A DNA stretch of 64,000 bases, taken from Brachycybe producta. Its lineage: Eukaryota; Arthropoda; Diplopoda; Playtdesmida; Andrognathidae. The position numbers and the translations under genes are program-made. The stretch is taken from assembly GCA_036925085.1 (NCBI GenBank), contig JAUPFP010000001.1, positions 12,797,854 through 12,861,853 of the forward strand. Reading direction: 5' to 3'. Under the pieces are notes generated by a model, which saw only the letters and a list, made by a program, of their open reading frames with translations, made no database searches and was not told the DNA's origin. Positions 32,383 to 42,700 of this stretch are shown here, in pieces (position 1 is the stretch's first letter; each line of letters begins with the position of its first letter).

Positions 32383-35136
32383 TTAGGTACCGGACGGCTT
32401 CTCTGGCGGTGTCGCGAAAGTGGAGCCCATCCACTCCGCAGCCCACCGACGTGCCCACCACAAGCACATCTGGGTGTTACGCCACCCAAAACCAGTATCG
32501 AAGACCGTCCCCCTAAGACGGCTTTCCTCCAGGGCTCGGAATTCCTCAAAAGGAACATCCGGCTCAGTAATGAACTGACCAGCCATACCTCCTAAGTCGC
32601 ATCCCAGCAAACGTTGGATGAATGGGGCTGCACGCCGGGCTAGACGAACTATCCCGGCATCTAGCCCCACCACATCCAAAATAGCAAACGTTTGCTGGAC
32701 CGGATTTACGACCATGATCACCGGAAAACCTCCACAACCAAACGCCACCACATGGCGCATGTTGTACGGCGGTAGCCTTGCTACCCACGGCTCTGGAAGT
32801 GGCTCATCCAGACGGTAGTAGCCGTGGTATTGGCAACCCTCCATTCCCGGCTGGTCCTGCCAGAGACCAAGCCGGTTATTCAGATACACCTCTGCATCTG
32901 AATACGGGGGCAATGCGCCAATACACCGTCCCTCAGCCTCAGGCCTAGGGGAGGTTGACGTTTCAGGTCCTAGGGTATCAAATACCCCGCCGCCATGGAC
33001 CGGAGAGAAGGATGTACCCCCACTGGGGGTCACGGGGTCACGTCTTGTGGGAACACTGACTCCTGCAACCGAGGTTCCTTCGCCCTTAGGTGAGGGCAAA
33101 GTCACACGGTGTAGGGTTCCCACTGCTCGAGCCCGCAGGCTCGAGACCGCATCCACCTTCGGGGAGGATGGAGGCGTGCCGACCAAAACGTCGCGCATCG
33201 ACCTACCATCCATCCGCGCCGCCTCAACGGGACGGGTATGGACCGGTTGACTCCCGGCCGGCGTGCTTGCCTGAGCACGCCGGGACTCCTCCTTTTCCGC
33301 CATGACGCCTCCAGTTTCGGCTCCCTGGCGCCTACTACTAGAGGGTGTCGGACTTCCCTTCCTCTCACGCTTGGACCTTTTATGGTCCTTCTTTTTTTTC
33401 TTTTTCTTCCCGTGAGAGGAAGGTTGACCATGCGTCGGGTCAGACTTAACTGACCCCGACGACTTACTGGGCCGATCAGGCTTAGGCGGGTGGTTAGCCC
33501 CCTTCGCCTTCTCGGACTCCTTCTTCGAAGGTTTTCCGGCCGGAGCCGTACTCTTCTTTGAAGAAGTGCCCTTAGCCGAAGCGATAGCCGAGGACGATTG
33601 CCCGGAGACAAATCTTCCTCGACCATCCCGAAGGAGAGACTTCTTCTTCGGTGCAAGAGTCGGCTGACTCTTGCTACCAGTAGCTTTGGCTTCCGCACCA
33701 TGGGCTGGTGCACTGGAAGCCTGCATCGCCTCCCTCTCGGCGATTCGCTTCTGGCCAGCGATGGTCGTGGCACTCGCAATAGGCGGGATACCACGACCGA
33801 CAGGAGGTTCCCCTGTTTTGAGCGGGCTCCGGGCGGGCATCCCCTGCAGGGGAGGGAACTCCGCAGCCCGGTGCTCAAACTCCTGCCGCTCACCTGCACC
33901 GACCGCACGAGCGATCTGTCGGTGCAAGCTCGCTGCTTGAGCCTGAAGCCGTTTGAGCTTGTCCTCCAAGCTCTCTGGCTTCCGAGGTTCGGAGGCCTTT
34001 CCTCGACCTGAGGACCTGGCCTTCTTGCCTCGCGAGCGTTCAGCTACTGGTGGGGTGTGAGGGCGGGACCTCTTTTGTCCCTTACCACCACCACCACTCA
34101 CAGATTTCCCCGTTTTACCGGGAGCGGGTACTGGAGGCTGGGTAGCCTTCTTCTCCGCTCGCCGGTCCCTCTTCGGGTTGTCCGACCGCCAGCCGGAGGG
34201 GCCAGCTACTGCCTCGGGCGGACCCGATCCAGCAGCCGGCTTCTCTGGCCAAGCAGCCCCTGAACAACCGTCAGGGCGGGCGAGAGTCTCTACTCGAAGC
34301 CCCACAGCAGGCGTGAACTTCTTCAATGCCTCCTCCTTAGCTTTAAGTAGTGCCTCTCTCTCTGCGAGAGCCTTGGCTCTGGCAGTGATCCGTGCGGCTC
34401 CGGACTTTTTCTTGCGCTTCTTTGCGCCGTCCTTCCTCACCTGCACGGTAGGAAACTCCCCGACGAAGCATCGACAGTCCCCGACCAGGAAGCCACCTTC
34501 CTGGACCATGTCCCGTCTAGCTTCGTCCAACCGATCCAAGCGGTCTTCTTCTTCGGCCAAGGACACAGCCACGGCCTCCAAAGACATTGGATCGGCGGGA
34601 AGAACTCCGGGGGATCCCGTCCCAGACGGTTTACCCTCGGAGGCCGAACTACTCCCGTCAGACTCCGAAGAGCCCTCTGAAGAGGCGTTGCGGCTCCGCC
34701 ACTGCCTTGAGGCGTCAACCACCGAATCAACAGTGGTTTCGACCTCCAACTCCGTGTCGATAACTAAGGACGCTCCCAAAGAGACGTCCTCACTGTCTTC
34801 GACCACCCTAGACCAATCTAGGAGGTCTCGGACAGACGGAAACCCGGGTTTTGGGGTACTAGCGGTTACCACACCGATAGCCGCTTTCCCACCATCAATA
34901 CCCGCTTCTGCAGGCTCGCCAACCGGGGAAACTACCGCCGCCACCGACTGAACGGTGGTAGCAGCCGTATCCCTGGTGGGAGACTGCAGGTATCTGCCCC
35001 AGAAGGCTCCGACACCGGTCGGAGTCGACTGCGCAGACTCCGGACCCTCCACGGCCTCTGCCACCGGGGAATCAACTGACTCCACGGTAGCGTCAGCCGT
35101 TTCCGGTCCGCTAGATGATGGGGAGCCCTCCGATCC
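32383..35136 (-). CDS. Element A ORF3, about 900 codons, function unknown
   Basis: A long uninterrupted frame with no ATG near its 5' edge: it opens after a TAG at 35137 and the first candidate codon in the VESVDSPV region is GTG. Expression would need splicing, reinitiation or fusion to Pol as in element B. It is Ser/Lys/Pro-rich and mostly disordered. Landmarks shared with the B fusion are EEDRLDRLDEARRD, a Lys/Arg cluster with KKKSGAARITARAKALAERE, DGRSMRDVLVGTPPSSPK and YSDAEVYLNN. The last 170 residues look globular: NMRHVVAFGCGGFPVIMVV, QTFAILDVVGLDAG and a helical LARRAAPFIQRLLG. No membrane segment is seen, so an envelope role is unlikely. Confidence 0.7.
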   Translation of the reverse strand, partial: GSEGSPSSSGPETADATVESVDSPVAEAVEGPESAQSTPTGVGAFWGRYLQSPTRDTAATTVQSVAAVVSPVGEPAEAGIDGGKAAIGVVTASTPKPGFPSVRDLLDWSRVVEDSEDVSLGASLVIDTELEVETTVDSVVDASRQWRSRNASSEGSSESDGSSSASEGKPSGTGSPGVLPADPMSLEAVAVSLAEEEDRLDRLDEARRDMVQEGGFLVGDCRCFVGEFPTVQVRKDGAKKRKKKSGAARITARAKALAEREALLKAKEEALKKFTPAVGLRVETLARPDGCSGAAWPEKPAAGSGPPEAVAGPSGWRSDNPKRDRRAEKKATQPPVPAPGKTGKSVSGGGGKGQKRSRPHTPPVAERSRGKKARSSGRGKASEPRKPESLEDKLKRLQAQAASLHRQIARAVGAGERQEFEHRAAEFPPLQGMPARSPLKTGEPPVGRGIPPIASATTIAGQKRIAEREAMQASSAPAHGAEAKATGSKSQPTLAPKKKSLLRDGRGRFVSGQSSSAIASAKGTSSKKSTAPAGKPSKKESEKAKGANHPPKPDRPSKSSGSVKSDPTHGQPSSHGKKKKKKKDHKRSKRERKGSPTPSSSRRQGAETGGVMAEKEESRRAQASTPAGSQPVHTRPVEAARMDGRSMRDVLVGTPPSSPKVDAVSSLRARAVGTLHRVTLPSPKGEGTSVAGVSVPTRRDPVTPSGGTSFSPVHGGGVFDTLGPETSTSPRPEAEGRCIGALPPYSDAEVYLNNRLGLWQDQPGMEGCQYHGYYRLDEPLPEPWVARLPPYNMRHVVAFGCGGFPVIMVVNPVQQTFAILDVVGLDAGIVRLARRAAPFIQRLLGCDLGGMAGQFITEPDVPFEEFRALEESRLRGTVFDTGFGWRNTQMCLWWARRWAAEWMGSTFATPPEKPSGT

Positions 35137-35229
35137 CTACTCCAACAGCCTTGCATCCCCCGGATGCAGCGGGCTGAGGGAGGGGGATCGTTGGCCACTC
35201 CCGTCGCCTTCCTCCTTCTCCTTCTCCGT

Positions 35230-35800
35230 GGTGGACCTGTTGAAAAGGGAAAAAAACCGTCAAAAACAAGTTTTCACCGTGGAAAAGCGAATTCCACGGG
35301 CTTTTACCGTGAGAATTCTCGTTTTCACCGTGCAAAGTCGGCAATTCACGGTCAAAACCGTGTTTTATCGCCTTCGTACGGTGAAAACATCTTTTCCCCC
35401 TTTCGGAACCGGTAGAAAGGGTATTCCACGGGATTTCACCGTGCGAATCGCGGTTTCCACCGTCCAAAGTCGGTAAACCACGGTAAAAACCATGGCTAAC
35501 CGTCTTCGGACGGGGGAAAACACCCTTTCACCGAGTGCCGACGGTTGGAAAGGGCATTGCACGGACTTTTACCGTGCAAAATGCCGTTATCACCGTCCAA
35601 AGTCGGCAATTCACGGTCGAAACCGTGTTTTACCGCCTTCGGACGGCGAAGACCACTCCCTGGCGGGCTTCTACCGTCCAAACACCGTCGAACTTGGGCC
35701 TTCCCAAGCGAAACGGCGCTCGGACGGGCTGAACCCGCGTGAAAAGTGCTTTCCGTCGTGGCTTGGCCTCCATGACAACAGTCATGGCGGCTAAACCACT
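35230..35800 (-). repeat. 132-bp tandem repeat array in element A
   Basis: The word CAAAGTCGGCAATTCACGG recurs at about 35332, 35464 and 35597, giving spacings of 132-133 bp. Units contain paired CACGG/CCGTG words that could fold. The array lies between the pol tail and ORF3, a place where the related element B has continuous coding sequence, so it looks like an expansion that split an originally fused frame. Confidence 0.85.
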
Positions 35801-35804
35801 CCCA

Positions 35805-36791
35805 TCACGTGTGTATACGGTCATTGACCGTAAAACACACTGTTAAGACATAAAAGAGAACTGCCAACAGGCAGGAGAAGGAAATACCCTTAGAGGGACT
35901 TACTTTTGTAACGTTTGTCGCTGGCTCCAGTCTTGGGCAGCTTTTTAGACGGTGAAAACGTGGATATTTCGTCCCACGTGGTGCCGGCGTTTTTTGTTTA
36001 AATTTGTGATAAACAAAATGGCGCCTAGCCACCAAATTCACCGTCTTAGCAGCTAATGGCCGTGCAGTAGCGGCGATAACGTCATCAGCCGCCTCATGCA
36101 TGGTCACCATGGAGATCTCACCGTCGTCTGCCTTTTTAGGGGCAGACACACGGTGAATTCTCCTACTCCAAGACTGGACCTGCTGGGTAGAGACATTTAC
36201 CGTCAATTCTCTTATATTGACGGTAATTGGAGACTTCATGGAGGTTTTCACGGACGGATTTCTCCGTCCACGGACCGATTTTGTCGGACCTTAGACCAGA
36301 CACCTGGGGATGGGCCGCCCTGGGCTTCTACCGAAACCGTAGCGGGCCCCAAACACCGCAATGTCCGGCCGCCTCCTCTCCCAGCCGTCCGCCCATAGCA
36401 GCGGACTGCCAGCTCTACCCCACCACGGTAGGGGCACCCACAGGGTTCCCCACAACCGGATGCTCCCTACCCGAGGGTCGAACCCACTCACCTCGAACAC
36501 CCTCGGTCTCCGCGGACGAAGATTATACCGAGGAGGAGGGGGGTCATCTCCCTCGGAGTCGGTAGACTCCTGCAAAGAAACGGACGGTGGCTTTAGCGCC
36601 GGAGTCACTCCACTCCGTGCCGAAGCCTCCGTGGAATCGCTGTCTGTACCGGAGGAGGTGTCAGAGACTCCTAGTCCATCTTCCTCCCTCACAGTACAAG
36701 TGGGTATATACGGCTTCAGGTTATCGACATGAAACCGGTCGCGCACCTTCCGACCATACCCGTCTACGAATTCTATCTCATAGACTAGGTC
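35805..36791 (-). pseudogene. Element A pol tail (after the integrase core)
   Basis: The sequence begins mid-domain at DLVYEIEFVDGYG next to truncated element B, then RDRFHVDNLKPYIPTC, REEDGLG and the RYNLRPRRPRVFEV motif that closes Gypsy Pol proteins. After GRPIPRCLV there is a stop (36291). The same frame then stays open from 36251 to 35805, with ARPLAAKTVNLVARRH resembling the B region just after its integrase. The integrase core itself is absent from A. Confidence 0.85.
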
Positions 36792-39700
36792 AAAATAGGT
36801 TCAGAAAGACCTCTCTTTCTGAATACGAAGGACTGGCTCCAGAATGTCGACCCTTGCCCGCAGGCTGGGGAGACCTGGCTTCCTCTTCCGGTCCTAGGGT
36901 CCCAAAGACCCCCTTGTCAGGACTCGGAGAGAAGGGTGTCCTTCCAATGGAAGGCACGGGACCACGTTTGGTAGGAACACTAACTTTCCCCACCGGGCTG
37001 CCCCCGCATCTAGGTGAATGCGAGCTGACCCGGCGGAGAGTTCCCACCGACCGAACCCTAGGGTTCGGTACCGTGACCACCTTCGGGGAGGATGGAGGTA
37101 TTCCGAGAACAACGTCTCGCATTGACCTGCCATCCGTCCGCGCCGTCATTACCTGACGGGTATGGTACGGCTGGTTCCCGGCCGACACGGTCGCACCGTG
37201 TCGGGACTCCTCCTCGTCCATCCCAACCCTTCTGGCAGTCGTCCCCAGGGACTCCTGACCAGAAGGTCCTGGACCTCCCTTCTTCCCAAACCTGGACTTT
37301 CTCTTGTCCACCTTCTGTTTCTTCTTTTGGGAAGAAGGTTTACCGTGCTTTGAGCCGGACACACCTAAGCTCAAAGACTCACCAGGCCGGTCAGACTTAG
37401 GAGGGTGGTTAGCCCCCTTCGAGTGACCGGACTTCCCAACCGAAGCCTTTCCAGCCGAAGCTGTACTCGCCTCCGAGTTGACTCCCGTAGCCGACTTGAC
37501 AATTGAGGACGGTCGTGCCGCCACGACATGTCCTCTCTTATCCCGGGGAATCTTTAATTTCCCCGGTGCAAGGGTCGGCTGACCCTTGCTACCAACAGTT
37601 TTAGCTCCCGCACCTTGGGTAGGTGCCTTGGGAGCCTGCATCGCCCCCCTCTGGGCAATGCGCTGTTGGCCAGCGGCAGTTGAGACCCTCGCAACAAGTG
37701 CGACACCACGTCCAACAGGAGGTTCCCCTGTAACGAGCAGATTCCGGACTTCAGTTCCCCGCAGGGGCAGAAACTGAGAGGTCCGGGGCTCGAACTCCTG
37801 ACGGCGTTCAACCTGCTTAGCTCTCTTTATCCGAGCTTCGCACTTTGCCGCTTGAGCCATGTGGTACCGCGCACGGTCCTCATAGCTCCACTTGCCTGCA
37901 GGGAAGCCGGCCGGACCTCCACGTGAGGTCTTGGCCTGTTTCCCTGCCGGATGACTGACCACTGGTGGGGTGAAAGGGCGGGAACATTTCTGTCCCTGAC
38001 CACCACCACCACTCACTGGAGTGCTCTTCCTAGGAGTGGATACTGAAGGCTGGTTGGCCTTTTTCTCCATTCTTCGGTCCCTCTTGGGAGTCCCAGACTG
38101 CCTACCCGAAGAACCATCCACTGCTGCGAGCGAACCCACAGCAGGAGGTTGGTCTTCAGGCCGGGCAGCCCCTGGGGCTCCCTCAGGATGAGCATGGGCC
38201 TCAGCCAGAAGGCCTGCTGCCGGCATAAGTAATGCCATGGCAGCTTCCCTCCTCTTAAGCTGAGCCTCTCTCTCAGTAAGAGCCCTCATCCGTGCAGCGT
38301 ACCTAGCAGCACCGGACTTCTTCTTAGATTTCGATCTGTCCTTACGGCGCTGCTGGGCAGGGAACTCCCCGACGTAAGATCGTTTCCCATCCGCCATCAG
38401 AAAACCTTCCGACGGCGTCTGGTACTTCCGACTTTCGTCTAACCGATCAAGTCGGTCCTCTTTAGTTTTCCCCAACGGGACAACGTCTAGAGGACTCCCT
38501 TGAATGGTGGGAGTACCCTCCCGGGATCCGGTCATGGACCGTTTACCCGGGGAGGCCTTTCCTCTCCCTTCAGACTCCAAAGAGTCTTCTGAAGAGAGGA
38601 TACACTGGCCTCTCCACTGCCTGGTGATGTGCACCACGGAAACCTCCGTTGTGTCCATCCCAGCCTCCGGACTTTCCTCAGCCAGGCTAGCCAATTCTAG
38701 CCGGCTTCGGCTTACCGGAGCTACCAATTTTCTTCTGGCAACCAGTGATCCTGCATCTTTCCGTTTCCTCCGGTGAAACAACCGTTTCAGGAGCCAACTA
38801 GCAGCAAACGGCCGTCCCTGTTTACTTTTCCAAACAGGATGGCGCTTAGCCGCTAATCTCGCCGGAGGAACGGCCAACATCGATGCAGGAGAGAGAGCAC
38901 AGTCGGAAACATCACCTGCAGACTTAACACCAAGTCTGCAGCTGGACATTCCTGATTTCTCAACCCAGTTCTCCCCGGGCGACCGCCATCTGTTCATGAC
39001 AGACAGGCGGTGTCCCGTCCAGGGGTCTCTGGGTGCCCAGTTCTTGTTCTTCCGAACCAGGCCATCATCCCACTCCAGGGATCGGCCTGCTCTCTCCCAC
39101 CAGGGCAGGGGCTCATAGAGTCCCTGACGGGTCCTGGCACTCTCTGGTGGCCCAGAGGAAGCTTGCATAACCTCAAAAGCCTTCGGTTTCCTCGGACGGA
39201 GGTTATACCGGGGCTGAGGTGCTTCCTCTGCCTCAGAGTCGGTAGACTCACTAGCCAAGCCAGGCCGACTGGACGGTCCCGGAGGAACATTATCGTCCTC
39301 CACCGTCCTATCATCCTGGGACTCAGCATCACTGGTCCCACTGGAGTTCGATGAGGTGTCAGAGCTACCTAGGCCATCTTCCTCACGAACTCCACATGTG
39401 GGAACGTACGGCTTCAGGTTATCAACATGAAACCGGTCCCGCACCTTCCGACCATACCCATCTACGAACTCTATTTCGTAGACTAGGTCGGAAACCTGCC
39501 GGACCACCGTACCCAGTTCAGCCTTGTACGCGAAGTTCCACTTCCTGGCTTGGCCGAGTTTCCCAGCCATATCCCTCATCCAAACCTTCATACCAGGTTG
39601 GTACAGGGGTGGCTGCACCCGGCCAGCGTCATACCGGCTCTTCTGCCTCGCCTGAGCGGCTGCCAAATTTTGACGAGCACGCTCCTCCACGGCTTGCTGG

Positions 39701-42700
39701 TCAGGCAAGTCGCGGATCGGACCGTCAGGAAGGAGATTATCAATCTCCAACCTAGGTTCGCGGCCAAACAACAATTGGTACGGAGACACTTCCGTGCTCT
39801 CCTGCACCGCAGTGTTGTAGGCCCACACGGCGGGCCGTAACTTCTCAAACCAATCACGTTGGTCCTTGAGGGGATCAAGGTAACGCTTTATGGTCTCCAT
39901 TACGGTTTTATTCGTACGTTCCGTAAGCCCATTCGCTTGCGGATGGTACGCCGTCGTGTGGTGCTGCGCTATATTATAGCGCTCCCTGAACTTTCGCAAA
40001 AGTTTGCTACAGAACTGGGAACCACGATCCGAGATGAGAGTTGTCGGTGTGCCATACACCAACAAGATCTCATCTTTCAGGAACTTGACAACACAAGCGG
40101 CCGTAGCCCTTCGTACTGCCTTCGCCACGCCGTACCGAGTGAAGTAGTCCACCATGATCAAAACATAGGTGACTCCACCCACGGACGCAGGAAACGGCCC
40201 AACGAAGTCCATTCCCCAGGCATGAACTGGGTACTCTGGAACTATCGGTTGCAAGAATCCTTGAGCTCTTGCGAACTGTCGTACTCTCTGACACACCAAG
40301 CATGATTTAACATACTCCACCGTGTCACGTTTCATACCTAACCAGTAGAAACGAGTACGCAACCGTTGGTATGTCTTGTACACTCCGAAGTGACCAGCTT
40401 CGGAGCTATCGTGCAACTTCCGCAAGCAGAAGGCTTGACACGACCTCGGCACAACCAGCACAGTTCTGGTGCGATCCTGTATGGATTTGATGGCATACAA
40501 CAATTGGTTTGCCACCACGAACTTGAACTTTAAGTTCGAGTTGGGGTCGGTGTAGAGCTCACGCTTCACCTTGGAGCACCAATTGTCATTGGCCTGCTCC
40601 ATAACCCAATCCACCTCAGACCGGACCCGGTAAATTACCTCACCCACGTCAGCCTCGACGTGTTCAGGCAAAGAAGGATCGTCAACTTCATTTACCGGAT
40701 ACCGACTCAAACAGTCGGCATCCTCATGAAGTTTCCCCTTCTTGTACTGAATCTTATACCGGTACTCCTGCAACTGCATTTGCCAACGCCCCAACCTGCC
40801 CTGCAGGTTTTTGGCAGTCTGCAAATGACAGAGCGCATGGTGATCAGTTACAATCACAAAGTCCCGGTTAAAGATGTAAGGTCGGAATTTACCCACGGCA
40901 AACATGATCGCCAAGCATTCCTGCTCGGTGACACTATACCGTGTTTCCGGTCCCTTCATGAGACGGCTAGCGTAGGCCAGAACCCAAGGAGCCTTGTCCT
41001 CAGGTAGCTTCTGGTATACTACGACACCTAGACCGTACCCACTAGCATCGGTGTGAATTAACACCTCACCACGTGGATCATACATGGTGAGCACCGGTGC
41101 TTCGGTTAAAAATGCCTTTAACCGCTCAAACGCTAGACCACACTGCTCCGACCAGTCAAAGGACGCATCCTTCCTGGTCAGATCATGCAGTGGTCTTGCG
41201 ACCTTGGCGAAGTCCTTTATGAACCTACGGTAGTAGCCGGCCAGTCCAAGAAAACTTCGGATGGCGGTCACCGTCGTAGGGACACTGAACTCTTCGACTG
41301 CTCTCACGAGTCCCGGGTCCGGAGCAACTCCCTCGGCACTCACAATGTGACCGAGATATTTGACCTTGTCAAATCCGAAGAAACACTTCTTCGGCTGGAG
41401 TTTCAGCTCCGCCCCTCGTAACAGTCTCAGGACAGTACTCAAGCGTTCGAGAAACTGCTCAAAGGTGCTCCCAAAGACGATAATATCGTCTAGGTACACC
41501 AAGCAGCTCTCCCACTTGTGTCCCGCCAACAAGAGGTCTAACGCTCTTTGCATCGTGGCAGGAGCATTGCAGAGTCCGAAAGGCATTTTTCGAAACTCAA
41601 ATAGACCTTGAGAGCAAATGAACGCGGTCTTCTCAATGTCTTGCTCCGCCATCCTGACCTGCCAGTAACCACTAGCAAGGTCCAGGGTTGCAAAATACTT
41701 TGCTCCGGCTAGCGAATCGAGGGCATCATCGATGCGAGGTAGCGGGTACTGATCCGCCTTTGTCTGGGCGTTCAGTCTCCGATAGTCCACACAGAAACGA
41801 AAGCCACCATCCTTCTTGCGAACAAGTAAGATAGGGCTTGCGTAAGGACTATGCGAAGGTTGGATTACACCTGCATCCAACATTTTCGCTACCTCTTCTC
41901 GCTCGATCGCACGAGCCGCTGGAGCGGTTCTTCGCAATCCTTCTCGCACCGGAGGTAACCCACCGGTATCAATCGTATGTTCGACGAGCGGGGTTTCCCC
42001 CAGCTCTGTGTAATCGAACGCGAAATGATCACGGCGTTCCAGTAGGAACTCCCGAAGCTGTGCCGCCTCTTCAGGCTTCAGACTAGGTCCGATTTTAAGA
42101 CACTCCTCAAGAGTGGGTTTCACTTCCGCATTGAGGACTCGGCGACCTTTACCGGTCGCCCCTCTCAACTTAGGCGGAAGCCCCCATGGCCGGCCATCTC
42201 CATGAGTGGGGTCTCCCCCTCTCAACTTAGATGGACCGTCCAGTCCCACCACAATGGCTGCCTCCACAGCTTGAGCCGTTGCGACACCCTCCCCTGTCTC
42301 CAGGGCAACGGGAATGTCAGCAACATTCTCAAGCCATATATCGTAAGTGCCTTGTTCTGTGGCTTCGGCAATTCCTGCCACTGCCAACAGACCACGGCCA
42401 CCTAAGGCTTTACGATGGGGCTCTACGAGAAGCAGCTGACCAGGGCCAGCATGCTCTACCAAGCTCACGGAAACCACCTTCCGCTCATGAGCTGGTAGCC
42501 ATACGTTCTCCAACAGTCGCAGGGAACAAACATCCCCGCTCCTAATTGGAGAACTGGTCTCAGCGAGTTCAGGCGACACAATGTCGACCCACCCATCCAC
42601 CTTTCCAGGATCTGCAGGCATCCCTTCCGGTATCCCGTAGGGAGGGAGTAGCAGAGGCTCCACAGAATCGTGAAGCTTCGCCAACGCCTCCACTAACGAG

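Noticed and set aside
33238..34951. Long plus-strand open frames opposite element A ORF3 and element B pol
   Set aside because: They are shadows of GC-rich minus-strand coding sequence and contain no domain.
32383..35136. ORF3 as a retroviral envelope gene
   Set aside because: It has the expected position but no signal peptide, no transmembrane segment and no cysteine-rich ectodomain. It is mostly basic and disordered, and in element B it is fused to Pol.
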